A stretch of 64,000 nucleotides of DNA from Microlunatus soli (GTDB lineage: Bacteria; Actinomycetota; Actinomycetes; Propionibacteriales; Propionibacteriaceae). Each line of letters begins with the position of its first letter. Within the stretch, counting starts at the first letter, position 1. This document shows, piece after piece, positions 16,889 through 25,585 of this stretch. A program made the translations under genes and the position numbers. The stretch covers positions 2,728,001 to 2,792,000 of the forward strand of contig NZ_LT629772.1 in the NCBI RefSeq assembly GCF_900105385.1, read 5' to 3'. The notes under the pieces are model-generated. The model searched no databases. It was not told the origin of the DNA and saw nothing but the letters and a program-made list of their open reading frames with translations.

Positions 16889-18544
16889 ATGTCCATCAGT
16901 TCGGATCCCCGGCTCAGTCGGAGATCGTTACTTGCCGGAGCCGGGTCGGCCGCCCTTGTCGGAGGTGTCGCGACCACGGTGGGCTGCAGCCCGAAGTCGA
17001 CCGACCAGGCCAACACCGCCACCAAGAACGCGTCGACCAAGCTGCCGACCTACACCGAGTACACCGGTGCGAAACCCGACCTCGCCGGCACCGAGACCGG
17101 CGTGATGCCCGGCTTCTTCAGCTACCCGAAGGATCCACCCAACGCGGTCGCCGACAAGCCGGGCACCGGCAAGGAGACCATCACCGGGATGGCGCCGATC
17201 TACTACGCCGTGCCACCGGGGCCGAAGAGCAACAGCTACTGGGCAGGGCTGAACGAACGTCTCGGTGTTGATCTTCAGATGCAGATGGTCGGCAGCACCG
17301 ACTACGAGAAGAAGCTCGCCACGGTGATCGCCGGGTCGGATCTGCCGGACACCATGCTGCTCGAGGTCCAGGCGAACTTCCCGCAGATGCTGGACAAGCT
17401 GTTCACGCCACTCGACGAGTTCCTTGCCGGGGACGCGATCAAGGACTACCCCAACCTGGCCAACGTCCCGACGGTCGCGTGGCAACACACGATCTACAAC
17501 GGCCACATCTACGGCATCCCGATCCCGCGCGCGACGATCATGAACTACAACTTCATCCGGCAGGACCTGTTCGACGCGGCCGGGGTGTCGAGCAGCCCCA
17601 AGGGCTACGACGAGCTGGTCGAGACGACGAAGGCGCTGACCGATGCCAAGAAGCGGCGGTGGGCGTTCAGCCTGGTCCAGCAACCGCGCAATCTGCTGGG
17701 GATGATGAACAACGAGCCGAACGGCTGGCGCTACGCCGACGGCAAGCTGACCAACCAGGTCGAGACCGACGAATACCGGCGCACGGTCAGCGATCTGGCG
17801 ACGATGTGGAAGAGCGGCGTCATCCACCCGAATGCCTTCGACGACTCGCAGAACAAGGCCGCGCTGTTCATGGGCGGCACCTGCTGCATCAACGCCAACG
17901 ACGGCTACGTGACCTGGACCCAGTTCACCGCCGAGGGCAAGACGGTTCCCGGCTTCAAGCTCGGTCTGATGGAGAGCTACAACCGGGACGGCACCGCGCT
18001 CGCGCACTGGCACGAGGGTCCGGGCATCTTCCACACCGCGTTCACCGGACTGAAGAAGCAGGACAGCAAGGACAAGACGAAGTTGATCCTGCGGGTGTTG
18101 GACTGGCTGGCAGCACCCTTCGGCACCGAGGAATACCTGTACCGGATCTACGGTCAGGAGGGTGTTGATCACAAGCTCACCGCCGATGGCGACCCGGTGC
18201 TGACCTCCACCGGCCTGACCAACACCGTCGTCCCGGCGAAGTATCTGGCCGACGCGCCGTCGGTGATCTATGAGCCCGGACGGCCGCAGGACGTCAAGCT
18301 GCAGCACGCCTATCAGAGCAAGGAGATCCCGACCGGGATCCAGGATCCGACGCTCGGGCTGTTCTCCGACACCTTCGCGTCCAAGGGCGACACGATCTCG
18401 GGGAACCTCGACGACGGCGTCAACCAGATCATCCAGGGCCGCAAGCCGCTGACCGAGTTGGACGGCCTGCTGGACAGCTGGCGCTCCGGCGGCGGCGACA
18501 CCATCCGGAAGGAATACCTGGACCAGCTGCAGAAGAAGGGCTGA
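16889..18544 (+). CDS. Large ABC-type solute-binding lipoprotein (LplA/AlgQ-like)
   Basis: 551 residues. Twin-arginine motif (LSRRSLLAG) plus lipobox (TTVGC, Cys33). AAGGAGG lies just before the ATG. The length is above that of ordinary family 1 binding proteins (about 420) and fits the group that binds larger oligosaccharides, such as the AlgQ/LplA type, with NSYWAGLNERLGVDL at the start of the first lobe. It probably captures the oligosaccharide cut by the two lyases. No permease or ATPase is encoded in this unit, so it needs a transporter from elsewhere or the 22-25 kb importer. Confidence 0.85.
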   Translation: MSISSDPRLSRRSLLAGAGSAALVGGVATTVGCSPKSTDQANTATKNASTKLPTYTEYTGAKPDLAGTETGVMPGFFSYPKDPPNAVADKPGTGKETITGMAPIYYAVPPGPKSNSYWAGLNERLGVDLQMQMVGSTDYEKKLATVIAGSDLPDTMLLEVQANFPQMLDKLFTPLDEFLAGDAIKDYPNLANVPTVAWQHTIYNGHIYGIPIPRATIMNYNFIRQDLFDAAGVSSSPKGYDELVETTKALTDAKKRRWAFSLVQQPRNLLGMMNNEPNGWRYADGKLTNQVETDEYRRTVSDLATMWKSGVIHPNAFDDSQNKAALFMGGTCCINANDGYVTWTQFTAEGKTVPGFKLGLMESYNRDGTALAHWHEGPGIFHTAFTGLKKQDSKDKTKLILRVLDWLAAPFGTEEYLYRIYGQEGVDHKLTADGDPVLTSTGLTNTVVPAKYLADAPSVIYEPGRPQDVKLQHAYQSKEIPTGIQDPTLGLFSDTFASKGDTISGNLDDGVNQIIQGRKPLTELDGLLDSWRSGGGDTIRKEYLDQLQKKG

Positions 18545-18552
18545 CACCCAAA

Positions 18553-18576
18553 GGCCCTTGAGCCTGTCGAAGGGCC
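18553..18576. repeat. Dispersed intergenic repeat, copy 1
   Basis: A 24-base perfect-stem element (GGCCCTT ... AAGGGCC) with core CCTGTCGAAGGG between the binding-protein and SDR genes. Related copies are at 21888-21906 and 36788-36806. The stem could also slow transcription. Confidence 0.6.
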
Positions 18577-18603
18577 GCACCCGACGTGGAAGGAAGAATT
18601 CAC

Positions 18604-19380
18604 ATGGTCGATGGAACGAACGGATCGCTGGCAGGTCGACGAGCACTCGTCACCGGCTCCGGGCACGGCATCGGCGCGGGCATCGCCACGGCGCTGGCTG
18701 CGGCGGGTGCCGATGTCGTCGTGCACTACGGACAGTCCGCGGACAAGGCGGAACAGACTCGCCAGCAGGTTGCCGGGCACGGTGTCCGCAGCACGATCCT
18801 GCAGGCCGACGTCACCCGGACCGTCGAGGTCGACCGATTGATCGCCGATTCCGTGGATTTCCTGGGTGGGTTGGACATCCTGGTGTGCAACGCCGGCCAT
18901 CTGGTCGGACGTGAAGCCGTCGCCACGATGACCGACGATCACTACGCGTCGGTGATGGAGGTGAACATCGGAGCGACGTTCCGCACGGTCCGGGCTGCCC
19001 TCCCCCACCTGGAGAAGTCCGATCACGGTCGGATCGTGACCATGTCGTCGCTGGCCGCGCAGAACGGCGGCGGCAATGGCTCCACCATCTATGCGGCCGC
19101 GAAATCCGCCGTCCTCGGCTTCACCAAGGGGCTGGCCAAGGAGATCGCTGGCTCGGGAACCACGGTCAACGCGCTGGCGCCCGGTTTCATCGGCGACACC
19201 CCGTTCCATGATCGTTTCTCCCCGCCCGAGGCCCAGCAGACCATGATCGCCGGCATCCCGCTGGGCCGCGCCGGTCAGGTCAGTGAGGTGGCCTCGGCTG
19301 TCACCTGGCTGTGCTCGGACGGTGCAGCGTTCGTCACCGGTACGACGGTCGACATCACCGGGGGCGCCTGGTTCCACTGA
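18604..19380 (+). CDS. Short-chain dehydrogenase/reductase (SDR)
   Basis: 258 residues from the ATG at 18604, with a purine-rich GGAAGGAAG upstream. Classical SDR marks: TGSGHGIG cofactor loop, CNAGH after strand 4, a catalytic Ser in MSSLAAQ, Tyr163-x3-Lys167 (IYAAAK) and PG after strand 6. It would reduce or oxidise a carbonyl or hydroxyl with NAD(P)(H). Next to two uronate-type lyases, a 4-deoxy-5-keto-uronate reductase role is attractive but unproven. Second choice: a FabG-like or sugar dehydrogenase. Confidence 0.85.
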   Translation: MVDGTNGSLAGRRALVTGSGHGIGAGIATALAAAGADVVVHYGQSADKAEQTRQQVAGHGVRSTILQADVTRTVEVDRLIADSVDFLGGLDILVCNAGHLVGREAVATMTDDHYASVMEVNIGATFRTVRAALPHLEKSDHGRIVTMSSLAAQNGGGNGSTIYAAAKSAVLGFTKGLAKEIAGSGTTVNALAPGFIGDTPFHDRFSPPEAQQTMIAGIPLGRAGQVSEVASAVTWLCSDGAAFVTGTTVDITGGAWFH

Positions 19381-19408
19381 TGTCCGTCGGCGGATCCAGC
19401 CACCGGAA

Positions 19409-19534
19409 TCAGCTGATGATCCTGTCGCCGACAATCACCCGGCTCTCTATCGTGAAGGCCCGGAAAACGTTCCGGGCCGACGAGGCGTCGCGGTACGTCA
19501 TGCGGCTCAGATCATCGAGCAGGTAGCGGCGCAT
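19409..19534 (-). CDS. Small open frame coupled to the Gfo/Idh gene
   Basis: 41 residues, its ATG overlapping the stop of the upstream oxidoreductase gene (TGATG). The sequence (MRRYLLDDLSRMTYRDA...) is recognised by nothing I know. It may be a real small protein, the truncated start of a larger lost gene, or chance. Convergent with the SDR gene. Confidence 0.3.
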   Translation of the reverse strand: MRRYLLDDLSRMTYRDASSARNVFRAFTIESRVIVGDRIIS

Positions 19535-20568
19535 CAGCGTGCGCCCAGTTGCCGCCGAGCCTGCTCGAGCACACCGACGACAGCCGTCGTCTCCTGATGG
19601 GTGTGGATCGGTGACTCGACCAACCCCTCGCCGATGTAGCCGGCAGCGGCGATAGCCTGATAGTGCAGCGCGTCGTACGGTTCGGCCAAGGCCGTGTCGG
19701 TCCATCTGACGGCGTCCGGATCCGGGCCCCACATGGCCTTGGTCGACAGCATCAGCCCACTCGGCCGGATGTAGGGCGAGTCGACTTCCACCCGTCCCTT
19801 CGTGCCACCGATGACCGCGGTCACCGGCAAGGCGGAGCGCAGCGAGGTGACAGCACAGGCGAGCGCGCGTTCGTAGCTCAGCGAGAGCTGGGCATGATCA
19901 TCGACTCCGGTCGCAGCCAGTGATCCGACAGCATGCACCGCCCGTGGCGCACCGAGCACCGAGGAGATGAACGAGACCGGGTAGACGCCCGCGTCGAGCA
20001 GCGCGCCGCCGCCGAGGTCGGGGTTGAAGAGCCGGTGCTTCGGGTCGTAGTTCGCGACGAATCCGAAGTCGGCGGCAACGTAGGTCACCTCGCCGATCAG
20101 CTCGGCCTCGAGGATCTGGGCCAGGACGTCGGCCTGCGGGAGGTACCGGGTCCACATCGCCTCCATCGCGAACAGCCCATTGTGCCGCGCGAGCTCGAAG
20201 ACGGATCGGGCATCGTCCTCGGTCATCATGAAGGGCTTCTCCACCACGATGTGCTTTCCGGCGTTGAGGGCGAGTTCGGCCATGGCCCGATGACTGTCGT
20301 GCGGTGTGGCGATGTAGACGACGTCGACTTCGTCGAGTCCGACCAGTTCGGCCGGTGAGCCGACGGGTTGCGGAATGTCATGCCTGGCAGCGAATTCCTG
20401 TGCCCTCGCGAGCGCTCGTGACCCGACGGCGACGACCTGCTGATCGCTCTGCCGGTGCAGTGCATCGACGAAGCGGCCGGCGATGCCGCCGGGGCCGAGA
20501 ATGCCCCATTTCAGTGCTGGTGCGGGCTGTCGCGGACGCGGTGCAGGGATGATCGGTGACTCGGGCAT
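19534..20568 (-). CDS. Gfo/Idh/MocA-family oxidoreductase
   Basis: 344 residues. N-terminal Rossmann fold with GILGPGGIAGRF (about 22-33) and the conserved EKPF (VVEKPFMM, near 110) whose Lys helps catalysis, then the alpha/beta substrate domain. AGGAG precedes the ATG at 7 bases. Family members oxidise hydroxyls of sugars, inositols or glycosides with NAD(P). It is divergent from the ROK regulator across 74 bases, which suggests that the regulator controls it. Confidence 0.88.
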   Translation of the reverse strand: MPESPIIPAPRPRQPAPALKWGILGPGGIAGRFVDALHRQSDQQVVAVGSRALARAQEFAARHDIPQPVGSPAELVGLDEVDVVYIATPHDSHRAMAELALNAGKHIVVEKPFMMTEDDARSVFELARHNGLFAMEAMWTRYLPQADVLAQILEAELIGEVTYVAADFGFVANYDPKHRLFNPDLGGGALLDAGVYPVSFISSVLGAPRAVHAVGSLAATGVDDHAQLSLSYERALACAVTSLRSALPVTAVIGGTKGRVEVDSPYIRPSGLMLSTKAMWGPDPDAVRWTDTALAEPYDALHYQAIAAAGYIGEGLVESPIHTHQETTAVVGVLEQARRQLGAR

Positions 20569-20642
20569 TGATCGACTCCTGTGCTGGTGAATGGGTTCCG
20601 GGCGTTATCGTGCTCGCACAGCTCAAGAGCACGAGGTAGGGG

Positions 20643-21869
20643 ATGAGGGAATCTGTGTCGACGGTGCCACGTAGCCGGCGGGGACGGTCCTTTGCCGAGA
20701 CCCGGGGAGCGATTCTCGATCTGATCCGTTCCAGTGGAGAGATCTCGCGTCGAGACCTGGCGCGCCAATCCGCGCTCACCGAAGCGACGGTCTCCAAGGC
20801 CGTGAAGGCGCTGTTGGCCGAAGAGATCATCGTGGAGTCGGGCTACGCCGAGTCGACCGGCGGCAAACGGCCGATCCTGCTCCGGCTGGTGAACTCGGGG
20901 CGCTGGGCCGTCGGCGTCATCCTTGATCATTTCCGCATCGTTGCCACGTTGTGTGGCATCGACGGCAGCCAAGTCGCCTCTGTCGAGCTGCCGGGTGCCG
21001 GTCATGACGACACCGACACCGTGCTGAACGCGGTCGCCGACGCGGTGCACCAACTCCTGGAGAGCAACGGCGTCGCCAAGGACGCCGTGATCGGCCTCGG
21101 GGTTGCGGTCTCGGGCCGGCGCATCGAGGATCCTGCCCCGGGATCTGCACCGTCCGAAGCCTGGTGGGGGCAACCTTTCGTCGCCGACAGACTGCAGGAG
21201 CTCACCGGCCTGGATGTCCTGCAGGAGAACGACGCCAACTGCGCTGCGCTCGGGGAATTCTGGTCCGGACGAGTGCCGGATGATCGCGACTTCGCCCTGG
21301 TCTACCTGGCCGACGGCGTCGGCGTCGGCATGATCATCAACGGCGATGCCTACCGCGGCCGATCCGGCCACTTCGGCGAGATCGGCCACAGCTTCGTCGA
21401 CCCGTCCGCCCGACCCTGTTGGTGCGGCTCCGTCGGCTGCCTGGACACCGTGGGAACACCGGAGGCGATCGCCCGGGCCGTGCTGACCTCGCCCGACAAG
21501 AAGGACGAGTGGGAGCTGCGCAGCGATGACTCCCCCGCGGTGACCTACGCGAAGGTCGCGGCGCTGGCGCAAGCGGGTGAGCCGGTGGTCCGGGACGCGA
21601 TCGAGGAGGCTGCGGGATTCCTCGCCACTGCCCTGGTCAGCCTGGTGAACACCATCGACCTGGACCGCATCATCCTCGCCGGTCCAGGACTTTCCGTCGG
21701 TGCCGACGTCTACGTCGAAGCCGTCCGCACCCGCATCCGGACGACGTACATGAGCTCCATCCATCCGATCGAGGTGCAGCTGCGTGAGGCGAGCGCCGAC
21801 ATCGCGGCACTCGGAGCAGCCGCACTGGTCCTGCATCGTCACCTCACTCCTCAACTCAACTCGCAGTAG
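20643..21869 (+). CDS. ROK-family transcriptional regulator
   Basis: 408 residues: a winged helix-turn-helix (about 22-68, SRRDLARQSALTEATVSKAV) fused to a ROK sugar-kinase-like domain. The ROK zinc signature is complete (GHFGEIGHSF then CWCGSVGCLD). In NagC/XylR-type ROK regulators a sugar or sugar phosphate bound in this domain releases DNA. It sits between the divergent oxidoreductase and the importer operon at 22-25 kb and probably governs both. Confidence 0.9.
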   Translation: MRESVSTVPRSRRGRSFAETRGAILDLIRSSGEISRRDLARQSALTEATVSKAVKALLAEEIIVESGYAESTGGKRPILLRLVNSGRWAVGVILDHFRIVATLCGIDGSQVASVELPGAGHDDTDTVLNAVADAVHQLLESNGVAKDAVIGLGVAVSGRRIEDPAPGSAPSEAWWGQPFVADRLQELTGLDVLQENDANCAALGEFWSGRVPDDRDFALVYLADGVGVGMIINGDAYRGRSGHFGEIGHSFVDPSARPCWCGSVGCLDTVGTPEAIARAVLTSPDKKDEWELRSDDSPAVTYAKVAALAQAGEPVVRDAIEEAAGFLATALVSLVNTIDLDRIILAGPGLSVGADVYVEAVRTRIRTTYMSSIHPIEVQLREASADIAALGAAALVLHRHLTPQLNSQ

Positions 21870-21887
21870 CGCCAACCCGCTACACCA

Positions 21888-21906
21888 CCCTTCAACAGGC
21901 TCAGGG
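21888..21906. repeat. Dispersed intergenic repeat, copy 2
   Basis: CCCTTCAACAGGCTCAGGG, the reverse-oriented relative of the 18553 and 36788 elements, lying just after the ROK gene. Confidence 0.55.
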
Positions 21907-22050
21907 CTCGGGTGATCTCATCTGAACTAACTTTCTTGACTATCTATTGCTAAGTCTAGTGGATCTCGCTTACTGTGCCGTCAGTTCCAGCGTCGGAACG
22001 CGGGGCCCGTGTCGTCTCCACACGCCGGCCTCGCCTCACAAGGGAGAACC

Positions 22051-23442
22051 ATGATGTTTCCTCGCCTCAAGCGCACCCGAGCCGTGCTCGCCGGCGCCAC
22101 CGTCCTTGCGGTGACCGCGATGACCTTCGCCGGATGCAGCCCGTCGACCGACAGCAGCACCAAGGACGGCGGGTCGGCCACCCAGGGCACCCTCAACTGG
22201 TGGAGTTGGACCCCGGACAATGATCTTGCCGAGCGTGAGATCGCGGCCTTCAACAAGGTCTATCCGGACATCAAGGTGACGTACAAGAAGATCAACAGTG
22301 ATCAACTGTCCGCGGTCCTCCGACCGGCACTCGCCTCGGACGACGGCCCGGACGTGTTCACTGTCAACGCCAGCGGATCGCATTCGGCGCAGGCGTTCGC
22401 CGCGTACGCCGAGGACCTCACACCGCACATCAAGAAGTTGCTCGGCGACGACTGGCGCTCCAAGGTGTTCGCGCCCGGCGCCGACGCGTTCACCGTCAAG
22501 GGTCGCCTCGTCGCAGCGGAGTGGGCCAAGGTCGGCGCCGGCATGATGTGGATCAACCAGGACATGTTCGACAAGTACGGTCTGAAGCCACCGAAGAACC
22601 TGGCGGAGTGGAAGACCCTGTGCGCAACGTTCCGCTCGAAGGGTCACGGTTGCTTCCAGGAGGGCTTCGCCTCGACGTCCAACTTCGGCACCGACACCCT
22701 GCATTCGCTGGTCAACAACGTCGACCCGAACGCCTGGACGAACGCCCTCTCCGGCAAGGGCAAGTGGAACTCCCCCGCCTTCGTCAAGGGACTTCAGAAT
22801 CTCAGAACCCTGCAGGCAGAGGGAATTCTCGACAAGGGTGCGGTCGGCGTGCAGCAGTATCCCGATGTCAACAACGCGTTCCTGTCCGGGAAGATCCCGA
22901 TGGTCCAGATGGGCACCTGGTACTCGCAGTATGCGACGGTCAACAGCATGGAGGCCGCCCTGGAAGGAGCCGGCGTGCCGAAGGGAACGAAGAAGATCAC
23001 CATCATGCCGATCCCGTTCCCCGACGTCAGCGGCAGCGGCATCCCGATGACGGTCTACTCCGACCCCGATGCCGGCCAGGCTGTCAACGCGAAGTCGAAG
23101 CATTTGAATGCGGCCATCACCTTCGCACTCTGGCTCGGCAACACGCCGGAGGGTGCTCACGTCGTGGCGAACAACCTGGACGAATTCCCCACCCTGAAAG
23201 GAGAGGACGTCGGTCCGCAGTGGGACAAGATCAAGTTGGTGAACCCGAAGGTGCAGCAGCCGGCGCTCAAGGCGCAGACCAAACTGCTCGAGGAGTCCAC
23301 TGCGCCGCGGAACATCGGCATGTCGGCCGAAGTCGGCCAGGCGATCACCGATGCGGCCCAGGCCATGGTGAACAGCACGAAGACCCCGCAGCAGGTCGCC
23401 GACACGATCCAGGCAGCCGCAGACTCTGGTGAGGGCCGCTAG
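22051..23442 (+). CDS. Sugar ABC transporter solute-binding lipoprotein
   Basis: 463 residues from the ATG at 22051 (AGGGAG at 5 bases). Signal sequence of the Sec type with lipobox FAGC (Cys29). The body is solute-binding family 1 (a TLNWWSWTPDNDL opening strand, and YPDIKVTYKKI). First gene of a three-gene importer operon: the next gene begins at the base after its stop. The 180 bases upstream include an AT-richer stretch (about 21920-21962) where a promoter and ROK operator are expected. Confidence 0.92.
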   Translation: MMFPRLKRTRAVLAGATVLAVTAMTFAGCSPSTDSSTKDGGSATQGTLNWWSWTPDNDLAEREIAAFNKVYPDIKVTYKKINSDQLSAVLRPALASDDGPDVFTVNASGSHSAQAFAAYAEDLTPHIKKLLGDDWRSKVFAPGADAFTVKGRLVAAEWAKVGAGMMWINQDMFDKYGLKPPKNLAEWKTLCATFRSKGHGCFQEGFASTSNFGTDTLHSLVNNVDPNAWTNALSGKGKWNSPAFVKGLQNLRTLQAEGILDKGAVGVQQYPDVNNAFLSGKIPMVQMGTWYSQYATVNSMEAALEGAGVPKGTKKITIMPIPFPDVSGSGIPMTVYSDPDAGQAVNAKSKHLNAAITFALWLGNTPEGAHVVANNLDEFPTLKGEDVGPQWDKIKLVNPKVQQPALKAQTKLLEESTAPRNIGMSAEVGQAITDAAQAMVNSTKTPQQVADTIQAAADSGEGR

Positions 23443-24381
23443 GTGTTGCGGAGCCGTACGGAGGCGGTCCATCCGATCGTCCGAACGAACGGCTTGTCGA
23501 CCGGTCGGCGACTCAAGACGCCGGTCGGCTGGCCATGGATCCTTCCAGCGTTGATCTTCTCGGTCGGAACGCTCTACTACTGCATCGGCTACACCGGCTA
23601 CATCTCCACCCTGGACTGGGATGGCGCCAGCCCGCTGCAGCAGCCGGTCGGTGCGGCGAACTTCGTCCACCTGGTGCACGACCCGATCTTCTGGGGAGCG
23701 ATCGTGCACACGGTGATCTTCGCCGTGTCGACCTTCGCGCTGCAGGTCGTACTCGGCCTGGTCTTCGCCTGCCTGCTGCACTCCAAGCTGTATCTGCGCA
23801 CCTTCTACAAGGTGTTGATCTTCATTCCCGTCGTGTTGGCGACGGCGACGGTGGCGCCGGTGTTCCGGCAGATCTTCGCCGCCGACGGAGTGCTCAACAC
23901 GATCCTCAACACGGTCGGACTCGATGGGCTGGCCCAACCGTGGATGGCCAACCGGGTCTTCGCGCTGATCATCGTGATCATGGTGCACGTGTGGCAGTCC
24001 ACCGGTGTGGTCTTCGTGTTGTACTACGCCGCGGTCGGTCAGGTGGAACCGGAAACCATCGAGGCCGCGCGGATCGACGGCGCCGGCAATCTCCGAATCA
24101 TCGGGGCGATCGTCTGGCCCGGTGTGAAGGGTACGACGATCGCGATCGCGATCCTCACCGCGATCGGGTCCCTGAAGACCTTCGACGTGCCGTTCCTGGT
24201 CACCGGCGGCGGTCCGAGCTACGCGACCGAGTTCCTCGGCACGCTGATCTACCGGGTCAGCGTCTCCTATGCGCAGGTGGGCTACGGCGCCGCGATTTCG
24301 ATCGTGCTGCTGGTGCTGGCGATCGTGGCGGCGATCATCATCAACACCGCCGGTCGACGAGGGGAGGAAGCCGATGTTTGA
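23443..24381 (+). CDS. Sugar ABC transporter permease (MalF/UgpA type)
   Basis: 312 residues from a GTG immediately after the previous stop codon. Six membrane segments; the EAA loop is EAARIDGAGNLRIIGAIVWP (near 206-225), which docks onto the ATPase. Pairs with the following permease to form the channel. No ATPase gene is present, as usual for actinobacterial CUT1 importers that share one MsiK-type ATPase. Confidence 0.92.
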   Translation: MLRSRTEAVHPIVRTNGLSTGRRLKTPVGWPWILPALIFSVGTLYYCIGYTGYISTLDWDGASPLQQPVGAANFVHLVHDPIFWGAIVHTVIFAVSTFALQVVLGLVFACLLHSKLYLRTFYKVLIFIPVVLATATVAPVFRQIFAADGVLNTILNTVGLDGLAQPWMANRVFALIIVIMVHVWQSTGVVFVLYYAAVGQVEPETIEAARIDGAGNLRIIGAIVWPGVKGTTIAIAILTAIGSLKTFDVPFLVTGGGPSYATEFLGTLIYRVSVSYAQVGYGAAISIVLLVLAIVAAIIINTAGRRGEEADV

Positions 24382-25162
24382 GATCCGACGCACCCGGACC
24401 CGGGTGTTGCTGCAGATCCTGCTCACCGTCCTGGTGATCCCGTTCGTGTTCCCGTTGGTGGCGATGGTGCAGGGATCCCTGGCTGGACAGGGATGGGGCA
24501 ACTACGCCACGGTGCTCTCGCTCCCCCTGCTGCCGGGCTTCTTCATCAACAGCGCCGTCATCGCCGCCTCGGTGATCGTGCTGGTGCTGATCTGCACCAT
24601 GACGGCATCGTTCGGATTCTCGAAGCTCCGGATCCGCGGCAAGGAGATCTTCTTCTGGGCACTGCTGGCCTGCCTGACGTTGCCCGGCGTCGTACTGCTG
24701 GCACCGTTGTTCGCCACGGTGACCAGGATGGGTGCGTACAACACGCTGTGGGCGGTGATCATCCCGGTCGCCGCACTGCAGGTGCCGTTCACCGTCCTGC
24801 TCGCGCGCAACTTCGTCGACGGCATCCCTGATCAGCTGATGGAGGCGGCGCGTGTCGACGGCGCGAACATCCTGAAGATCTTCTGGCACATCATGCTGCC
24901 GCTGACCAGGCCGATCATCGCCGCCGTGGGGGTGTTGGTGTTCATCAACTCCTGGAACGAGTACCTGTTCCCACTGCTGTTCCTGCAGAGCCCGGAGCAG
25001 CAGACCGTCACGCTGGTGCCGTCCTTCTTCATCGGTCAGTACAACAACGATCAGACGAAGGTTCTGGCGGCAGCGGTGGTCATCGGTCTACCGATCGTGA
25101 TCGCCTACATCTTCTTGCAGAAATACTTCGAACGCGGTCTCGCCGCGGGCGCACTCAAGTAG
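24374..25162 (+). CDS. Sugar ABC transporter permease (MalG/UgpE type)
   Basis: 262 residues from the ATG at 24374 (GGAGGAAG just upstream), overlapping the previous gene by 8 bases. Six membrane segments, EAA loop EAARVDGANILKIFWHIMLP, and the SWNEYLFPLLFL motif typical of MalG-type subunits. Slightly short at the N-terminus compared with the usual 275-300 residues. Confidence 0.92.
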   Translation: MFEIRRTRTRVLLQILLTVLVIPFVFPLVAMVQGSLAGQGWGNYATVLSLPLLPGFFINSAVIAASVIVLVLICTMTASFGFSKLRIRGKEIFFWALLACLTLPGVVLLAPLFATVTRMGAYNTLWAVIIPVAALQVPFTVLLARNFVDGIPDQLMEAARVDGANILKIFWHIMLPLTRPIIAAVGVLVFINSWNEYLFPLLFLQSPEQQTVTLVPSFFIGQYNNDQTKVLAAAVVIGLPIVIAYIFLQKYFERGLAAGALK

Positions 25163-25195
25163 CACGACCCACGAACCGATCTCAGAAGGGACGAC

Positions 25196-25567
25196 ATGCC
25201 TCACGCACGTATCGATCTGCACAAGGTCCATCAACCACGGCTGAAGGAGTTCAGCGACGCCATCCTGGAGGGGATGGTGCGCGGGCTCGACATGCCGAGG
25301 GATGACCTGTTCCAGATCTTCCGGCTGCACGAACCGGGCGAGCTGGTGTTTTCGCCGACCCACCCGCGGCACCAGCGTGACGACATCATCTTCATCGAGT
25401 TGCTGGCACAGGTCGGCTACAGCGACGAACAGAAGCAGGCGGCGATGACCGCGATCGCCGACGAACTCGCCCAGCTCGGCATCAAACGTGACAACGTCCT
25501 GCTCGTCGTCGCCGAAGTGCACGGAGCGGCCTGGCTCGCCGCCGGACCCGACACCGCCGCGGCCTGA
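25196..25567 (+). CDS. Tautomerase-superfamily protein
   Basis: 123 residues. Met is followed directly by Pro (MPHARIDL), the N-terminal catalytic proline of 4-oxalocrotonate tautomerase/MIF-fold enzymes. Length and spacing suit the two-lobed tautomerase_2 group. It lies 33 bases after the permease and 18 bases before the propeller gene, so it belongs to the operon. It may isomerise a keto-enol intermediate of the imported sugar's breakdown. Cytoplasmic. Confidence 0.78.
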   Translation: MPHARIDLHKVHQPRLKEFSDAILEGMVRGLDMPRDDLFQIFRLHEPGELVFSPTHPRHQRDDIIFIELLAQVGYSDEQKQAAMTAIADELAQLGIKRDNVLLVVAEVHGAAWLAAGPDTAAA

Positions 25568-25585
25568 GCAGAAGGGACCACGTAG

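Noticed and set aside
22036-24501. 821-codon open frame on the minus strand
   Set aside because: Complementary shadow of a binding protein and permease with perfect family motifs; its Asp/Arg/His-rich composition is typical of antisense frames in GC-rich DNA. The same applies to 14715-16355, 16928-18646, 28523-30148 and 52326-53696.
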